Shown: positions 55,840 to 64,000 of the stretch, in pieces
Layout of the letters: each line of letters begins with the position of its first letter
Position numbering within the stretch: position 1 is the first letter of the stretch
DNA from: Pseudorhizobium flavum
Lineage (GTDB): Bacteria; Pseudomonadota; Alphaproteobacteria; Rhizobiales; Rhizobiaceae
Assembly: GCF_902502825.2 (NCBI RefSeq)
Contig: NZ_LR723670.1
Span: forward strand, 2,356,001-2,420,000
Length of the DNA stretch: 64,000 nt
Direction of reading: 5' to 3'
Notes under the pieces: generated by a model
What the model was told of the DNA's origin: nothing
The model's database searches: none
What the model saw: the letters and a program-made list of their open reading frames with translations, nothing else
Made by a program: the position numbers and the translations under genes

Positions 55840-56463
55840 TCAGCCGATCTCGGACTGGTTCACGACGACGCGGGAAGCGAGCCCGTAGGCCACGCCCTCT
55901 TCCGCCGAAAGCCAGTAGTCGCGGTCGATGTCCTTGGCGATCTTCTCTTCGCTCTGGCCGGTGGCCTTGGCGAAGATCTTGATCAGCCGCTCGTTCATCT
56001 TGATGATCTCGCGCGCCTGGATCTCGATGTCGGAGGCCATGCCGCGCGTGCCGCCGGACGGTTGGTGCAGGAGGAAGCGCGTGTTCGGAAGCGCAATGCG
56101 GCGCTCCTTCGGAGCAGCGACGTAGATCAGCGCGCCGGCGGAGGCGACCCAGCCCGTGCCGATCATCCAGACCTTCGGCTTGATGAACTTGATCATGTCG
56201 TGGATCGAGTCGCCCGATTCCACGTGACCGCCGGGGGAATTGACATAGATGCGGATGTCTTCGTCGCTGGCAGCGGCGAGCGCCACGAGCTGCGTGTTGA
56301 CCTTCTGCGCCAGTTCCTGGGTGATCGGACCATAGATGAAGATCGAACGCGACTTGAAGAGGTTCGCTTCCGTTTCCTTGCCGAGCGGCAATTCCTTGAC
56401 CTTGTCGTCGTCGTTTTCGTCGTTCATCAGCATCTCCAGTATGGGATTTGTCTTCACGGACAT
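55840..56463 (-). CDS. clpP: ATP-dependent Clp protease proteolytic subunit
   Basis: A ~207-aa ClpP-fold serine peptidase. The nucleophile Ser lies in [11 protein letters not shown], His in [10 protein letters not shown], and Asp in DIDRDYW, so the triad is complete. The N-terminus is acidic (NDENDDDK) and lacks the usual ClpP propeptide. This is an accessory ClpP, more divergent than the clpX-linked copy. ATG 56463 has AAGG upstream; ATG 56427 has GGAG and is a reasonable alternative. Confidence 0.88.
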   Translation of the reverse strand: MSVKTNPILEMLMNDENDDDKVKELPLGKETEANLFKSRSIFIYGPITQELAQKVNTQLVALAAASDEDIRIYVNSPGGHVESGDSIHDMIKFIKPKVWMIGTGWVASAGALIYVAAPKERRIALPNTRFLLHQPSGGTRGMASDIEIQAREIIKMNERLIKIFAKATGQSEEKIAKDIDRDYWLSAEEGVAYGLASRVVVNQSEIG

Positions 56464-56642
56464 AATGCCTTCGTGCCGGTAAAACAATGCGCGAAACCGA
56501 CTAAGGTGAATGACGTAGGTGCAGCGCCTCAACGGGTCTGTACCGGCATGGACACGCGCCCTCGGCCTGTCTTATCGTGTCCGCCGATATTGCAGCCTCG
56601 CGCCCGACAGGGTCCGAGGCGTCTTCCAGAGGGGTCAAAGAA

Positions 56643-57230
56643 ATGTTGGAACGCCTTTTCATCGCCGCAGCCATGTCTGTCACTGCCGCCGCCCCGGCTT
56701 TTGCGCATCTTGACCCCACAGAACACGGCTCTTTCATGGCTGGCGTTTCGCACCCGCTCTTCGGCGCTGACCATATTCTTGCGATGGTGGCTGTCGGGCT
56801 CTGGGCCAGCCAGATTGCGGCGAACTCCGGGAATCGTCGCCCGCTCTGGATCGTGCCGGCAGCCTTCGTCGGCACCATGGCGCTCGGCTTCCTGGCTGCG
56901 GTGGCCGGCATCGGTCTTCCCTTCGTCGAGCCGGCCATCCTCGCTTCGGTGGTGGCGCTCGGCCTCCTCGTCGCGATGGCGGCTCGCCTGCCGGTCGCAG
57001 GCTCGGCCGCCGTTGTCGCCGTCTTCGCCCTCTTTCATGGCCATGCGCATGGCGGCGAACTCGGCACGGCTGGCGCCCTGCAATTCGGCATTGGGTTCAT
57101 GGCTGCCACGGCCGTGCTGCATGCCGCCGGCATCGGACTGGGCCTCGGTATCGGCCGCCTCGCCCCCTGGGCAACGCGCCTCGCCGGCGGTCTGACCGCC
57201 CTTGCCGGTCTTACCCTCGCCTTCGGCTGA
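56643..57230 (+). CDS. hupE: HupE/UreJ-family nickel/cobalt transporter
   Basis: A 195-aa membrane protein with a signal-like first segment (ERLFIAAAMSVTAAAPAFA) and about six helices. The metal motifs are HPLFGADH (HX5DH) and FHGHAHGGE, the second conserved His cluster. It imports nickel or cobalt by secondary transport. No urease or hydrogenase genes are adjacent. AGAGGGG precedes the ATG. I see no cobalamin riboswitch upstream. Confidence 0.9.
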   Translation: MLERLFIAAAMSVTAAAPAFAHLDPTEHGSFMAGVSHPLFGADHILAMVAVGLWASQIAANSGNRRPLWIVPAAFVGTMALGFLAAVAGIGLPFVEPAILASVVALGLLVAMAARLPVAGSAAVVAVFALFHGHAHGGELGTAGALQFGIGFMAATAVLHAAGIGLGLGIGRLAPWATRLAGGLTALAGLTLAFG

Positions 57231-57291
57231 GCACATACCAGAAGGGCGCCCGGCGAGGTGCCCTTCCTATCTTCAGTTCAACTGCCGCAGA

Positions 57292-57756
57292 TCAGCCGCG
57301 GCCGCGATAGGTTGCCACGCCCTGCTCCGGCAGCCACACGCCCTGCGGCGCCTCGCCCGTCTGCCAAAAGACGTCGATCGGAATGCCGCCGCGCGGGTAC
57401 CAGTAGGCGCCGATCCGCAGCCACTTCGGCTCCAGTAGTTCCACCAGCCGCTTGGCAATGTAGACCGAGCAATCCTCATGGAAGGCGCCGTGATTGCGGA
57501 ACGAGTGCAGGAAGAGCTTCAGCGACTTCGATTCCACCAGATGCGCATCGGGAATGTAGTCGATGACGATGTGGGCGAAGTCCGGCTGACCTGTCATCGG
57601 GCAGAGCGAGGTGAATTCCGGTGCCGTGAAGCGCACGACGTAATCCGTCCCCTGATTGCCGTTCGGCACCTTTTCCAGCACTGCCTCTTCCGGCTTCTGC
57701 GGTGCCTCCACCTGCCGGCCGAGCTGGGAGAGGCTCGAAGTGTCAGTCATGCTCAC
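57292..57756 (-). CDS. queF: NADPH-dependent preQ0 reductase QueF (unimodular)
   Basis: A 154-aa short-form enzyme reducing 7-cyano-7-deazaguanine to preQ1 for queuosine. The catalytic Cys lies in [13 protein letters not shown], and the QueF motif [20 protein letters not shown] follows. Start: GTG 57756 has GAAGGA about 8 nt upstream; ATG 57750 is also possible. It overlaps the CDF gene by 4 nt. Confidence 0.96.
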   Translation of the reverse strand: MSMTDTSSLSQLGRQVEAPQKPEEAVLEKVPNGNQGTDYVVRFTAPEFTSLCPMTGQPDFAHIVIDYIPDAHLVESKSLKLFLHSFRNHGAFHEDCSVYIAKRLVELLEPKWLRIGAYWYPRGGIPIDVFWQTGEAPQGVWLPEQGVATYRGRG

Positions 57757-58670
57757 TGGGGTGTTCCTTCTACCTTGACCTTGATGCCATGCGCACGCTC
57801 CCCTTCGGGTTCCACATGAATGGCGAGACTGGCGCCCGGTATGACCTCCTTGATGGCGTCTTCAAGGCGATCGCAGATCTCGTGCGCCTCCGCCACGGGC
57901 ATGTCGGCTGGAACGACAAGATGGAAATCGATGAAGGCGGCTGCACCCGCCCGTCGTGTCCTCAGATCGTGCACGCCGAGCGACCCAGCGGAATTGGCCT
58001 TTATCGCCGCGCGGATGGCAGCCTCTTCCTCGGGCGTCACGGCCCGGTCCATCAGACCACCGAGCGAGTGGCTGATGACCTTGTAACCCTGGTAGAGGAT
58101 GTTGACCGCGACGGCTAAGGCAAGCAGCGGATCGAGGATCGCGTATCCCGTCGATACTGCGAGCACCAGTCCAATGAAGACGCCGGCCGAGGTGACGACA
58201 TCCGACATGATGTGGTGGCCGTCCGCCGCAAGCGCGGGCGACAGATGCTGCCGCCCAACCCGGATCAGAACACGCGCCCACACAAGATTGATCACGCCGG
58301 CGGCAGCATTGATTCCGAGCCCCAGAACCGGCGCTTCGAGAAGCTTGGGCGCGAAGAGCTCGCCCCATGCCTCCTGGACGATCAGCAGTGCCGCGACGAT
58401 GATCAGCGCCCCCTCCAGCACCGCCGACATGTATTCAGCCTTGTGGTGACCGAACTGATGGTCGTCGTCGGCCGGGCGCGCCGCGTAGCGGATCAGGAAG
58501 TAGGCGATGAAGGCGGCGACCACGTTGACGGTGGATTCCAGACCATCGGAAAGCAGCGCCACCGACCCCGTCACCCACCAGGCGACGAGCTTCAGCCCCA
58601 TCACTCCGAAAGCCAGCGGAATGCCCCAGAAGGCCAGTCTCTCAACGATCGGATCGGTTCTCGCTGTCAC
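57753..58670 (-). CDS. Cation diffusion facilitator transporter
   Basis: A 305-aa CDF exporter. Six helices carry the metal-site motifs SDGLEST in helix 2 and HHIMSD in helix 5, giving the DxxxD / HxxxD sites, and [10 protein letters not shown] is a family signature. A C-terminal cytoplasmic domain includes [18 protein letters not shown]. Zn, Mn or Co export are candidates. The start is GTG, and it is the first gene of a pair with queF. Confidence 0.93.
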   Translation of the reverse strand: MTARTDPIVERLAFWGIPLAFGVMGLKLVAWWVTGSVALLSDGLESTVNVVAAFIAYFLIRYAARPADDDHQFGHHKAEYMSAVLEGALIIVAALLIVQEAWGELFAPKLLEAPVLGLGINAAAGVINLVWARVLIRVGRQHLSPALAADGHHIMSDVVTSAGVFIGLVLAVSTGYAILDPLLALAVAVNILYQGYKVISHSLGGLMDRAVTPEEEAAIRAAIKANSAGSLGVHDLRTRRAGAAAFIDFHLVVPADMPVAEAHEICDRLEDAIKEVIPGASLAIHVEPEGERAHGIKVKVEGTPQ

Positions 58671-58723
58671 GCCAAGTCCCTCTGCGCATGCAAACCACTT
58701 GCAGGAGCCCCGCCCCTGAACGG

Positions 58724-58756
58724 CGAAACCGCCCGGGCGGGACCCGGGCGGTTTCG
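58724..58756 (-). terminator. Perfect 14-bp hairpin after higBA
   Basis: CGAAACCGCCCGGG / CCCGGGCGGTTTCG around a 5-base CGGGA loop, 62 bp after the higA stop and before the CDF gene. It lacks a U run but is very stable and symmetric, so it may stop both strands. Confidence 0.65.
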
Positions 58757-58818
58757 AATGCTGCGCGTATGGATCAAACAGCCGGATTTGTCAAAGGACC
58801 TGACCCAATGTGTTCGAC

Positions 58819-59121
58819 TTAGGCCGCGGCTTCATAGGCTGCTATTTCTTCCAACTCATCCTTGAGTGCATCCGCCTCGAGCTTCAGGTCAAAGCCGTTT
58901 TGCAGATTCATCCAGAACTCCGGCGTTGTTTTGAAGAACCTTGCAAGACGCAGGGCAGTATCCGGCGTTACGCTGGTCTTCTGCGCGACTATTCTCTCGA
59001 TCCGAGTGCGAGGGACGTGAAGCTTCTTGGCAAGCGCATAGGGGGACATGTCGAGTGGCTCGAGATACAGGTCCCGAAGGATTTCTCCCGGATGAACAGG
59101 AGGCAAATCGGTCGAACTCAT
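58819..59121 (-). CDS. higA: HigA-family antitoxin
   Basis: A 100-aa XRE-type helix-turn-helix antitoxin. The HigA signature HPGEILRDLYLEPLDMSPYALAKKLHVPRTRI is clear. It neutralises the HigB toxin and represses their promoter. AGGAG is 7 nt before ATG 59121. It lies 26 bp after higB, the reverse gene order that defines hig loci. The C-terminus is Ala/Glu-rich. Confidence 0.94.
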   Translation of the reverse strand: MSSTDLPPVHPGEILRDLYLEPLDMSPYALAKKLHVPRTRIERIVAQKTSVTPDTALRLARFFKTTPEFWMNLQNGFDLKLEADALKDELEEIAAYEAAA

Positions 59122-59147
59122 CTCAGTCTCCTGCTCGCCACGATTGG

Positions 59148-59429
59148 CTAGTGATAATCGACGATTTCCACGTCTTCCGCGCCGGCATCTGTCCAGATGA
59201 AGCAGATCCGCCACTGCTTGTTAATGCGGATAGAGTGCTGGGCGGCTCTGTCGCCGCTCAGCTTCTCCAACCTGTTACCAGGAGGCGAGCGTAGGTCCTC
59301 CAGCGATACTGCTGCGTCCAGCACCGTGAGGAGCAGCTGGGCGCGGCGCACGAGATCAGACGGAAATCCCTTCTTCACACTGCCGTCAGCAATCGATCGT
59401 GTGAGGGCATCCCGAAATGTGCGGATCAA
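59148..59429 (-). CDS. higB: HigB-family mRNA interferase toxin
   Basis: A 93-aa RelE/HigB toxin. The RelE core NRLEKLSGDRAAQHSIRINKQWRICF and terminal VEIVDYH are typical; the conserved His/Arg residues needed for ribosome-dependent mRNA cleavage are present. The start is TTG, 5 nt after a strong AAGGAGG. Toxin first, antitoxin second. The promoter is covered by paired dyads at 59447-59502. Confidence 0.93.
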   Translation of the reverse strand: MIRTFRDALTRSIADGSVKKGFPSDLVRRAQLLLTVLDAAVSLEDLRSPPGNRLEKLSGDRAAQHSIRINKQWRICFIWTDAGAEDVEIVDYH

Positions 59430-59446
59430 CGACGCCTCCTTATCTT

Positions 59447-59502
59447 GGTATCATAATACGATACCAGGACAAGTCAAGTCGTGGGTATCATCAGACGATA
59501 CC
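59447..59502 (-). promoter_or_regulatory. higBA promoter with two identical operators
   Basis: GGTATC-N7-GATACC occurs twice (59447-59465 and 59484-59502), centres 37 bp apart. On the - strand TTGACT (59472-59477) and TATGAT (59450-59455), 16 bp apart, form the promoter; operator one covers the -10. This suits HigA autorepression. Confidence 0.85.
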
Positions 59503-59532
59503 AGACACACACACCAAACCAGAAGAGCGGTC

Positions 59533-59679
59533 TCAATCCGCCGGTGCCGCCGGATTCTGCTGCTGGTCTCCGACTGCCGGCGGCGGTGCAGTGTTGTCGC
59601 CGGATTCCGGCATCATCGTCAGCGCCATCACCACGATCACGAGGACGGCGACTAGTCCGATCAATAGGTTTCTGCTCAT
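59533..59679 (-). CDS. Small single-span membrane protein
   Basis: A 48-aa protein: one membrane segment (LLIGLVAVLVIVVMALTM) and a short Pro/Gln/Asp-rich tail ending NPAAPAD. The segment follows MSRN directly, so the N-terminus is cytoplasmic or a signal anchor. GGAAAGAC lies before ATG. It sits between trpE(G) and higB; function unknown. It is too short for many gene finders. Confidence 0.6.
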   Translation of the reverse strand: MSRNLLIGLVAVLVIVVMALTMMPESGDNTAPPPAVGDQQQNPAAPAD

Positions 59680-59749
59680 CTGTCTTTCCCGGTTTGAGGT
59701 CGATCGACCTCTTAACCCGGAAGTGACGGCGAAAGTTGCGCTCCCCGCT

Positions 59750-61939
59750 TCAGGCCGCCTGCACCTTCCGCTTTCTCGACAGATGCGCCACGACATTCTC
59801 GATCATGCGCATGCCGGCATCCTGGCCGAGCGTCATGATCGATTCGGGATGAAACTGTACCGCGGCGATCGGCTCCTTCACGTGCTCGATCCCCATGATC
59901 GTGCCGTCCTCGCTCTCGGCGGTGATGGTGAAGTCGCTCGGCAGCGTCTTGGGATCGGCGAAGATCGAGTGGTAGCGACCAACCGTCACCTCGTTGGAGA
60001 GCCCCGAGAAGACGATCCCCGGCTCCAGCACCCGGATGCGCGATGGCTTGCCATGCATTGGCACGGCGAGTTGCCGCAGTTCCCCGCCATAGGCTTCCGC
60101 CAGCGCCTGCAGGCCCAGGCACACGCCGAAGATCGGCAGGTTTTTCGCCCGTGCGGTCCTTATCGTCGCCTTGCAGTCAAAATCCTTCGGATTGCCCGGC
60201 CCCGGCGAAAGGACGACGAGATCCGGGTCGACTCGGTCGAAAATCTCCTCCGGCACCGGGGTGCGGACGGTCGAGACCTCCGCACCGGTCTGGCGGAAAT
60301 AATTGGCGAGCGTGTGGACGAAACTGTCCTCATGGTCGACGAGCAGGATCTTCACTCCCTGCCCCACCCGCGCCACGTCGCGGGCCACCTTGCCGGAATT
60401 GCCCGCCCGCGCATCGCGGATGGCGGAAATCATCGCTGACGCCTTCAGCTCCGTTTCCGCCTCTTCCTCGTGCGGGTCGCTGTCGTTGAGAAGCGTCGCG
60501 CCGGCCCGCACCTCCGCAATGCCATCCTTGATGCGGATGGTGCGGAGCGTCAGGCCCGTATTCATGTCGCCGTTGAAGCCGACCATGCCGATCGCCCCGC
60601 CATACCAGGCGCGTGGGCTCTTCTCGTGGTTCTCGATGAAGCGCATCGCCCAAAGCTTTGGCGCGCCGGTCACGGTGACGGCCCAGGCGTGGCTGAGGAA
60701 GCCGTCGAAGGCGTCCATGTCCTCGCGGAGCCGCCCCTCGATGTGATCGACCGTGTGGATCAGCCGGGAGTACATCTCGATCTGCCGCCGCCCGATCACC
60801 TTCACCGAGCCTGGCTCGCAGACGCGCGACTTGTCGTTGCGGTCGACATCGGAGCACATCGTCAGCTCTGACTCGTCCTTCTTGGAATTGAGGAGTTTGA
60901 GGATCTGCTCCGAGTCGGCAATCGCATCCTCGCCGCGCCGGATCGTCCCGGAGATCGGGCAGGTCTCGATCCGCCGGCCCGATACCCGCACGAACATTTC
61001 CGGCGAGGCGCCCACCAGATATTCCTGGTGCCCGAGGTTGATGAAGAAGGAATAGGGCGACGGATTGATCGCCTTCAGCCGGTTGGAGATTTCCGAAGGC
61101 TTGCTGTCGCAGCGCTCCATGAACTTCTGTCCGGGCACCACTTCGAACAGGTCGCCGCGGCGAAAGCTCTTCTTCGCCTTCACCACCAGCTCCGCATATT
61201 CGCCGGGCTTGTGGTCGCCCTTCGGCGGCGTCACGGTCGTGCGCTGGAACGGCTCCGGCGCAATCTCGCCTGACTTGCCGGCAGTGGTCACGCCGTCCTT
61301 GGCGAAGTCATAACGGTCGATCCAGGCCTTGGCCGCATGGTGGTCGACGACGAGGATCTCGTCCGGCAGGAACAGCACCATGTCGCGCTGGTCTTCCGGC
61401 CGCTGCATGGAAAGCTTGATTGCGTCGAACTGGAAGGCGAGGTCGTAGCCGAAGGCGCCGAACAGGCCGATCGCTGAATCGGCATCGGAGTAGAAGAGGT
61501 CCACCACCGCGCGCAGCACGGTGAACACCGTCGGCATCTTGGAGCGTTCTTCTTCCGTGAAGGCGCGGGACGGCTCGTTGACCGTCAGGTCCAGCCGGCG
61601 TGCGGATCGCGCACCGAGTGTCAGGTCTGCCACCGTTGCGAGCCTCTCCGCCACGAACGAGAGCAGCACCTCGCCGCGTTCGTTATAGGCCTCGATCCAG
61701 ACCTTACGGCCGTGCGAGGAAATGCCAAGCGGCGGATCGACGATTGCCGTATCCCAGCGGGTATAACGGCCCGGATATTCGTAGTTGGAGGAGAAGACGG
61801 CGCCCCGCCGCTCGTCGAGCTTGTCCACATAGCCGGAGACCGCATCTGCATAGGGCGTCGGCCGGCGCGTCCGGCTGACGGCGATACCGCCCTTGGTCTC
61901 GTAGGTCTCCGAACCGTCGTCCCGGATGATCGTCACCAT
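59750..61939 (-). CDS. trpE(G): Fused anthranilate synthase TrpE(G)
   Basis: A 729-aa bifunctional enzyme making anthranilate from chorismate and glutamine. The N-terminal TrpE half (to about residue 500) includes the chorismate-binding [18 protein letters not shown]. The C-terminal GATase half has the nucleophile Cys in [16 protein letters not shown] and the His/Glu in VQFHPESIM. The fusion is characteristic of rhizobia. ATG 61939 follows GGAGAGCAGGAA. Transcription is controlled by the trpL attenuator. Confidence 0.97.
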   Translation of the reverse strand: MVTIIRDDGSETYETKGGIAVSRTRRPTPYADAVSGYVDKLDERRGAVFSSNYEYPGRYTRWDTAIVDPPLGISSHGRKVWIEAYNERGEVLLSFVAERLATVADLTLGARSARRLDLTVNEPSRAFTEEERSKMPTVFTVLRAVVDLFYSDADSAIGLFGAFGYDLAFQFDAIKLSMQRPEDQRDMVLFLPDEILVVDHHAAKAWIDRYDFAKDGVTTAGKSGEIAPEPFQRTTVTPPKGDHKPGEYAELVVKAKKSFRRGDLFEVVPGQKFMERCDSKPSEISNRLKAINPSPYSFFINLGHQEYLVGASPEMFVRVSGRRIETCPISGTIRRGEDAIADSEQILKLLNSKKDESELTMCSDVDRNDKSRVCEPGSVKVIGRRQIEMYSRLIHTVDHIEGRLREDMDAFDGFLSHAWAVTVTGAPKLWAMRFIENHEKSPRAWYGGAIGMVGFNGDMNTGLTLRTIRIKDGIAEVRAGATLLNDSDPHEEEAETELKASAMISAIRDARAGNSGKVARDVARVGQGVKILLVDHEDSFVHTLANYFRQTGAEVSTVRTPVPEEIFDRVDPDLVVLSPGPGNPKDFDCKATIRTARAKNLPIFGVCLGLQALAEAYGGELRQLAVPMHGKPSRIRVLEPGIVFSGLSNEVTVGRYHSIFADPKTLPSDFTITAESEDGTIMGIEHVKEPIAAVQFHPESIMTLGQDAGMRMIENVVAHLSRKRKVQAA

Positions 61940-61979
61940 TTCCTGCTCTCCGTTTCCCTCACCCGAAACCGCGGACAAC

Positions 61980-62010
61980 AAAAAAGCCGCCTCGGTTCTC
62001 GGGCGGCTTT
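61980..62010 (-). terminator. trp attenuator terminator
   Basis: A 9-bp stem AAAGCCGCC/GGCGGCTTT with a 10-base loop and a six-residue U run, between trpL and trpE(G). GCGGC just after trpL (62042-62046) can pair with the 5' arm as an antiterminator. Confidence 0.9.
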
Positions 62011-62047
62011 GGGGTCTTGTCGATGGACATGACTGGTCAAGGCCGCG

Positions 62048-62092
62048 TCAGCGTGCCCACCACCAGTTACCGATGTTCATCGAATTGATCAT
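62048..62092 (-). CDS. trpL: trp operon leader peptide
   Basis: A 14-codon ORF, MINSMNIGNWWWAR, with three consecutive Trp codons. Its length and ending match the S. meliloti leader (which ends IWWWAR). Stalling at Trp codons controls the terminator at 61980-62010. The -10 lies 7 nt before ATG, so translation is probably leaderless, as in S. meliloti. Confidence 0.92.
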   Translation of the reverse strand: MINSMNIGNWWWAR

Positions 62093-62099
62093 GCGCGAA

Positions 62100-62128
62100 G
62101 AAATACAGCGGGTCTCGTTTCTCCGCAA
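62100..62128 (-). promoter_or_regulatory. trpL promoter
   Basis: TTGCGG (62123-62128) and TATTTC (62100-62105) with exactly 17 bp between, placing the start at or next to the trpL ATG. Confidence 0.7.
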
Positions 62129-62200
62129 GCGGATTTCTAGCGGGTGAGACCAAATCCGGTTTCGAGCGTTGGCTATAGCCGATCCACGGAGCCTGCCCTC

Positions 62201-63202
62201 ATGCTGCGTCCCGCCCTCGTCCTCCTCCTGACCCTGCCCCTTCTGGCCGCCGCCGCCCTGCCGCGCACCGGTCCCGTACCGGCGTCGAAGCCCGCAGCCG
62301 AGGAGGACAGACAGGAGAAGTCGCCGGAAGCGGGAACCCCGGCCGACGCACCTCCGCCGGGTGCCGCGGCCGTTCCGACGCCTGAACCGAAGCCGGAGAC
62401 GCAAGCGCCTGCCGCACCGTCCCCGGCTCCGGAAGAACCCTCAGAAGCCCAATCCGCTGGGTCGCCACCCGAAGAAGGCTCGGGCGGGGAGAGCCCGCCC
62501 GCGACCGCCGACGGGAGGGAGGCCGAGGGCGAAGCAGCCAAGGAAAGGCCAGAGAAAGAGACGGAACAGAAGGGAGAGGAGCCCCAAGAGCCGGCAAAGG
62601 AGCCAAAGGAGCCGCCGCCCCCTCCTCCACCGCCGATCGCCAGGGAAGACCCCGAGGACCTGAAGGCCTGCCTCGCCGATCTCGCCGCCTTGGGGACGAA
62701 GTATGAAACGGCCACCCGTATCGACGACGGCGAAGGCTGCGGCATAGCCCAACCGCTCAAAGTAGCTGAGGTCCTGCCCGGTATCGACACTGGCGGCGCG
62801 CAGATGCGCTGCGAAACCGCACGCGCCCTCGCCCACTGGCTGAAGGATACAATCAATCCGGCGCTGAACATCGCACTGCCGGGACGGAAGATCGCCGGCC
62901 TCACCACGGGTTCCACCTATGCCTGCCGGCTGCGAAACGGCGCCGCGGAGGGCAAGATCTCAGAGCACGCCCGCGGCAACGCCATCGACATCGCCGCCTT
63001 CCGGCTGGACGACGGCACGGAGATCACCATGAAGCCACGCGCCGAGGACGGCACGATGGAAGGCGCCTTCCAGCGCACCGCCTCAGCCGGCGCCTGCCTG
63101 CATTTCTCGACCGTCCTCTCCCCCGGCAGCGACGCCGCCCACCAGGACCACCTGCATCTTGACGTGCTGGAGCGAGAGAGCGGGTACCGGTATTGCAGGT
63201 AA
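62201..63202 (+). CDS. Extensin-like protein with LAS-type peptidase signature
   Basis: A 333-aa secreted protein: signal peptide (MLRPALVLLLTLPLLAAAAL), a long Pro/Glu/Ala/Lys-rich disordered linker (about residues 25-145), then an Extensin_like C-terminal domain (PF06904). That domain contains SEHARGNAIDIAAF and HQDHLHLD, matching the His-Asp and HxH of LAS metallopeptidases. Such zinc peptidases cut peptidoglycan cross-links; no activity is proven. CGGAG precedes the ATG. Confidence 0.88.
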   Translation: MLRPALVLLLTLPLLAAAALPRTGPVPASKPAAEEDRQEKSPEAGTPADAPPPGAAAVPTPEPKPETQAPAAPSPAPEEPSEAQSAGSPPEEGSGGESPPATADGREAEGEAAKERPEKETEQKGEEPQEPAKEPKEPPPPPPPPIAREDPEDLKACLADLAALGTKYETATRIDDGEGCGIAQPLKVAEVLPGIDTGGAQMRCETARALAHWLKDTINPALNIALPGRKIAGLTTGSTYACRLRNGAAEGKISEHARGNAIDIAAFRLDDGTEITMKPRAEDGTMEGAFQRTASAGACLHFSTVLSPGSDAAHQDHLHLDVLERESGYRYCR

Positions 63203-63328
63203 GGCACTCTCATTCGAGGTTCAGATCTCTTAACGCTACGCACGATCCACGAAGTGGTCTATCCCGCAATGCAATTCCGCAAGGACCGCGTGGTGATTTC
63301 CAGCAACCAAAGGCGCGGCTGGAAAAGG

Positions 63329-63363
63329 GCGGCCGGCTTTCTTGAACGAAGGCAGCCGGCCGC
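63329..63363. terminator. Bidirectional hairpin between convergent genes
   Basis: A perfect 10-bp stem GCGGCCGGCT / AGCCGGCCGC with a 15-base loop lies between the extensin-like gene and the convergent NTF2-like gene. There is no U run, so termination is only likely, not certain. Confidence 0.5.
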
Positions 63364-63390
63364 ATCAACGCAACGGGATCTGCTGTGTCA

Positions 63391-63849
63391 TCAAGAAGCG
63401 TTTCGGCTGTCGGCAAGACCCAACTGGCGCTGGAGAATGGACGCAGCGTTGTAGCAATGGAAGGAGACGATCTTTGCGTCCCTCATGTGGAATACGTCGC
63501 AGCATGGCACATCAATGGAGTTGCCGGTCGCAGGGATTGTTCCCGCAGGCGTCACCAATGCTCCCGTATGAGTGCCGCGAAGAGCAAGCTCGACGACGAT
63601 GACATCCTCCATCCGGTAGATGCTGAAGAGTTCTCGGTGGATGTCTGGAAAAGCGCGCGCCATGCCCTCTGGGACAAGGGCAATATCTGAGCCCCGAAAC
63701 TCGGTTTCTGTTGGGACATCCCGCACATAGGCATCTTCGGAGAAACAGGAGACGAACCTAGCCACGTCGAGCCCGTCTCCCTCTGCTGCGGCGTATAACT
63801 CTTTAATCGTCCGGATATCGTCTCTCATCGAAAGCTCATTGTCACACAT
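63391..63849 (-). CDS. SnoaL/NTF2-like protein
   Basis: A 152-aa cone-shaped NTF2-like fold with IRTIKELYAAAEGDGLDVARFVSCFSEDA and DVFHMRDAKIVSFHCY. The SnoaL class covers polyketide cyclases and other small-molecule enzymes; substrate unknown. TGGAGG lies about 6 nt before ATG 63849. It is divergent from the HxlR-type regulator, which may control it (context only). Confidence 0.85.
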   Translation of the reverse strand: MCDNELSMRDDIRTIKELYAAAEGDGLDVARFVSCFSEDAYVRDVPTETEFRGSDIALVPEGMARAFPDIHRELFSIYRMEDVIVVELALRGTHTGALVTPAGTIPATGNSIDVPCCDVFHMRDAKIVSFHCYNAASILQRQLGLADSRNAS

Positions 63850-63944
63850 TCAGTGCCTCCACCGCAGTCGGCGGTGATAGGAGACAGATAGACACGAGCT
63901 TTCGTTTTGGGTAGAACAGACAAAAAGGTAAGTGGTGGATTTCT

Positions 63945-64000
63945 ATGGACAGATTTGCGACCCAGTGTGGGCTGGACGTGTCGCTGGCCGTCGTTGGCGG
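63945..64000 (+). CDS. HxlR-family regulator, N-terminus only
   Basis: Only MDRFATQCGLDVSLAVVGG is seen before the window ends. The Cys-Gly-...-VVGG pattern matches the start of HxlR/DUF24 regulators, which usually continue GKWKPLIL. HxlR proteins often sense quinones or aldehydes through this Cys. Confidence 0.55.
   Translation, partial: MDRFATQCGLDVSLAVVG

Larger units (their letters stand above)
61980..62092 (-). ncRNA. Attenuated trpL RNA (rnTrpL-like)
   Basis: Termination at the attenuator would release a ~113-nt RNA. In S. meliloti the equivalent RNA, rnTrpL, acts in trans on other mRNAs. Here this is inferred from the conserved leader, not shown. Confidence 0.6.

Noticed and set aside
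56533..56642. Possible cobalamin riboswitch before hupE
   Set aside because: No B12-box-like GCCACTG and too short for the riboswitch core.
1..64000. CRISPR arrays, insertion sequences, prophage, tRNA or rRNA genes
   Set aside because: No evenly spaced direct repeats, transposase or integrase genes, or recognisable tRNA/rRNA sequence were seen.

Overview
This 64 kb window is a GC-rich, densely coded chromosomal segment of an alphaproteobacterium, almost certainly a member of the Rhizobiaceae (Rhizobium/Agrobacterium/Sinorhizobium group). The strongest evidence is a fused anthranilate synthase TrpE(G) of 729 aa preceded by a 14-residue trp leader peptide ending in WWWAR, the petABC operon next to apt, a 104-aa ClpS, a 204-aa bL25/Ctc protein next to pth, and long-form leuA. 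No rRNA, tRNA, CRISPR array, insertion sequence, prophage or integrated element is visible. Codon use and gene density look uniform, so this is core chromosome rather than an accessory island.

Layout. 1-7 kb: tail of a sensor kinase, then leftward ybjN-proC-csaA and ubiK, and rightward lgt, a MidA/NDUFAF7 methyltransferase, pgeF and an M24 peptidase homologue. 7-20 kb: lipoprotein, prs, a chemoreceptor, a MHYT-GGDEF-EAL protein, rplY-pth, an MpaB-type protein, clpS, ychF, a Crp/Fnr regulator with an apparent one-base frameshift, and two MaoC hydratases. 20-31 kb: apt and petABC (cytochrome bc1), an endonuclease/exonuclease-family protein, two tandem ABC exporters behind a candidate leader-peptide attenuator, trmL and a Na/Pi-cotransporter family protein. 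31-38 kb: a SoxR regulon (flavin reductase, MFS exporter and soxR around one SoxR box), hemF, small proteins, and the DUF1285-nudix-cca operon. 38-45 kb: a MoxR-DUF58-DUF4159-amidotransferase-like membrane cluster. 45-52 kb: acetyltransferases, MFS, glutathionyl-hydroquinone reductase, nudix, phosphoesterase, and an ECF sigma/anti-sigma pair. 52-64 kb: leuA with a candidate leucine attenuator, benE, clpP, hupE, queF, a CDF transporter, higBA, trpE(G) with its trp attenuator, an extensin-like protein, an NTF2-like protein and the first codons of an HxlR-type regulator.

How the genes work together. Several units are functionally coherent: petABC for respiration; leuA and trpE(G), each behind a short peptide rich in the cognate amino acid; soxR with two redox-stress genes; higBA with paired operators on its promoter; and the four-gene MoxR cluster, whose order is typical of envelope-associated chaperone/von Willebrand modules. 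The most interesting regulatory signals are the two amino-acid leaders. Both appear to begin translation at the first transcribed nucleotide, because the ATG lies 6-7 nt downstream of a good -10 box. The third is an 18-codon ORF with an AGGAGG ribosome site followed by a terminator-like hairpin in front of the ABC exporters. I see no clearly new multi-gene system; the novelty candidates are these leaders and several proteins with altered catalytic residues or frames.
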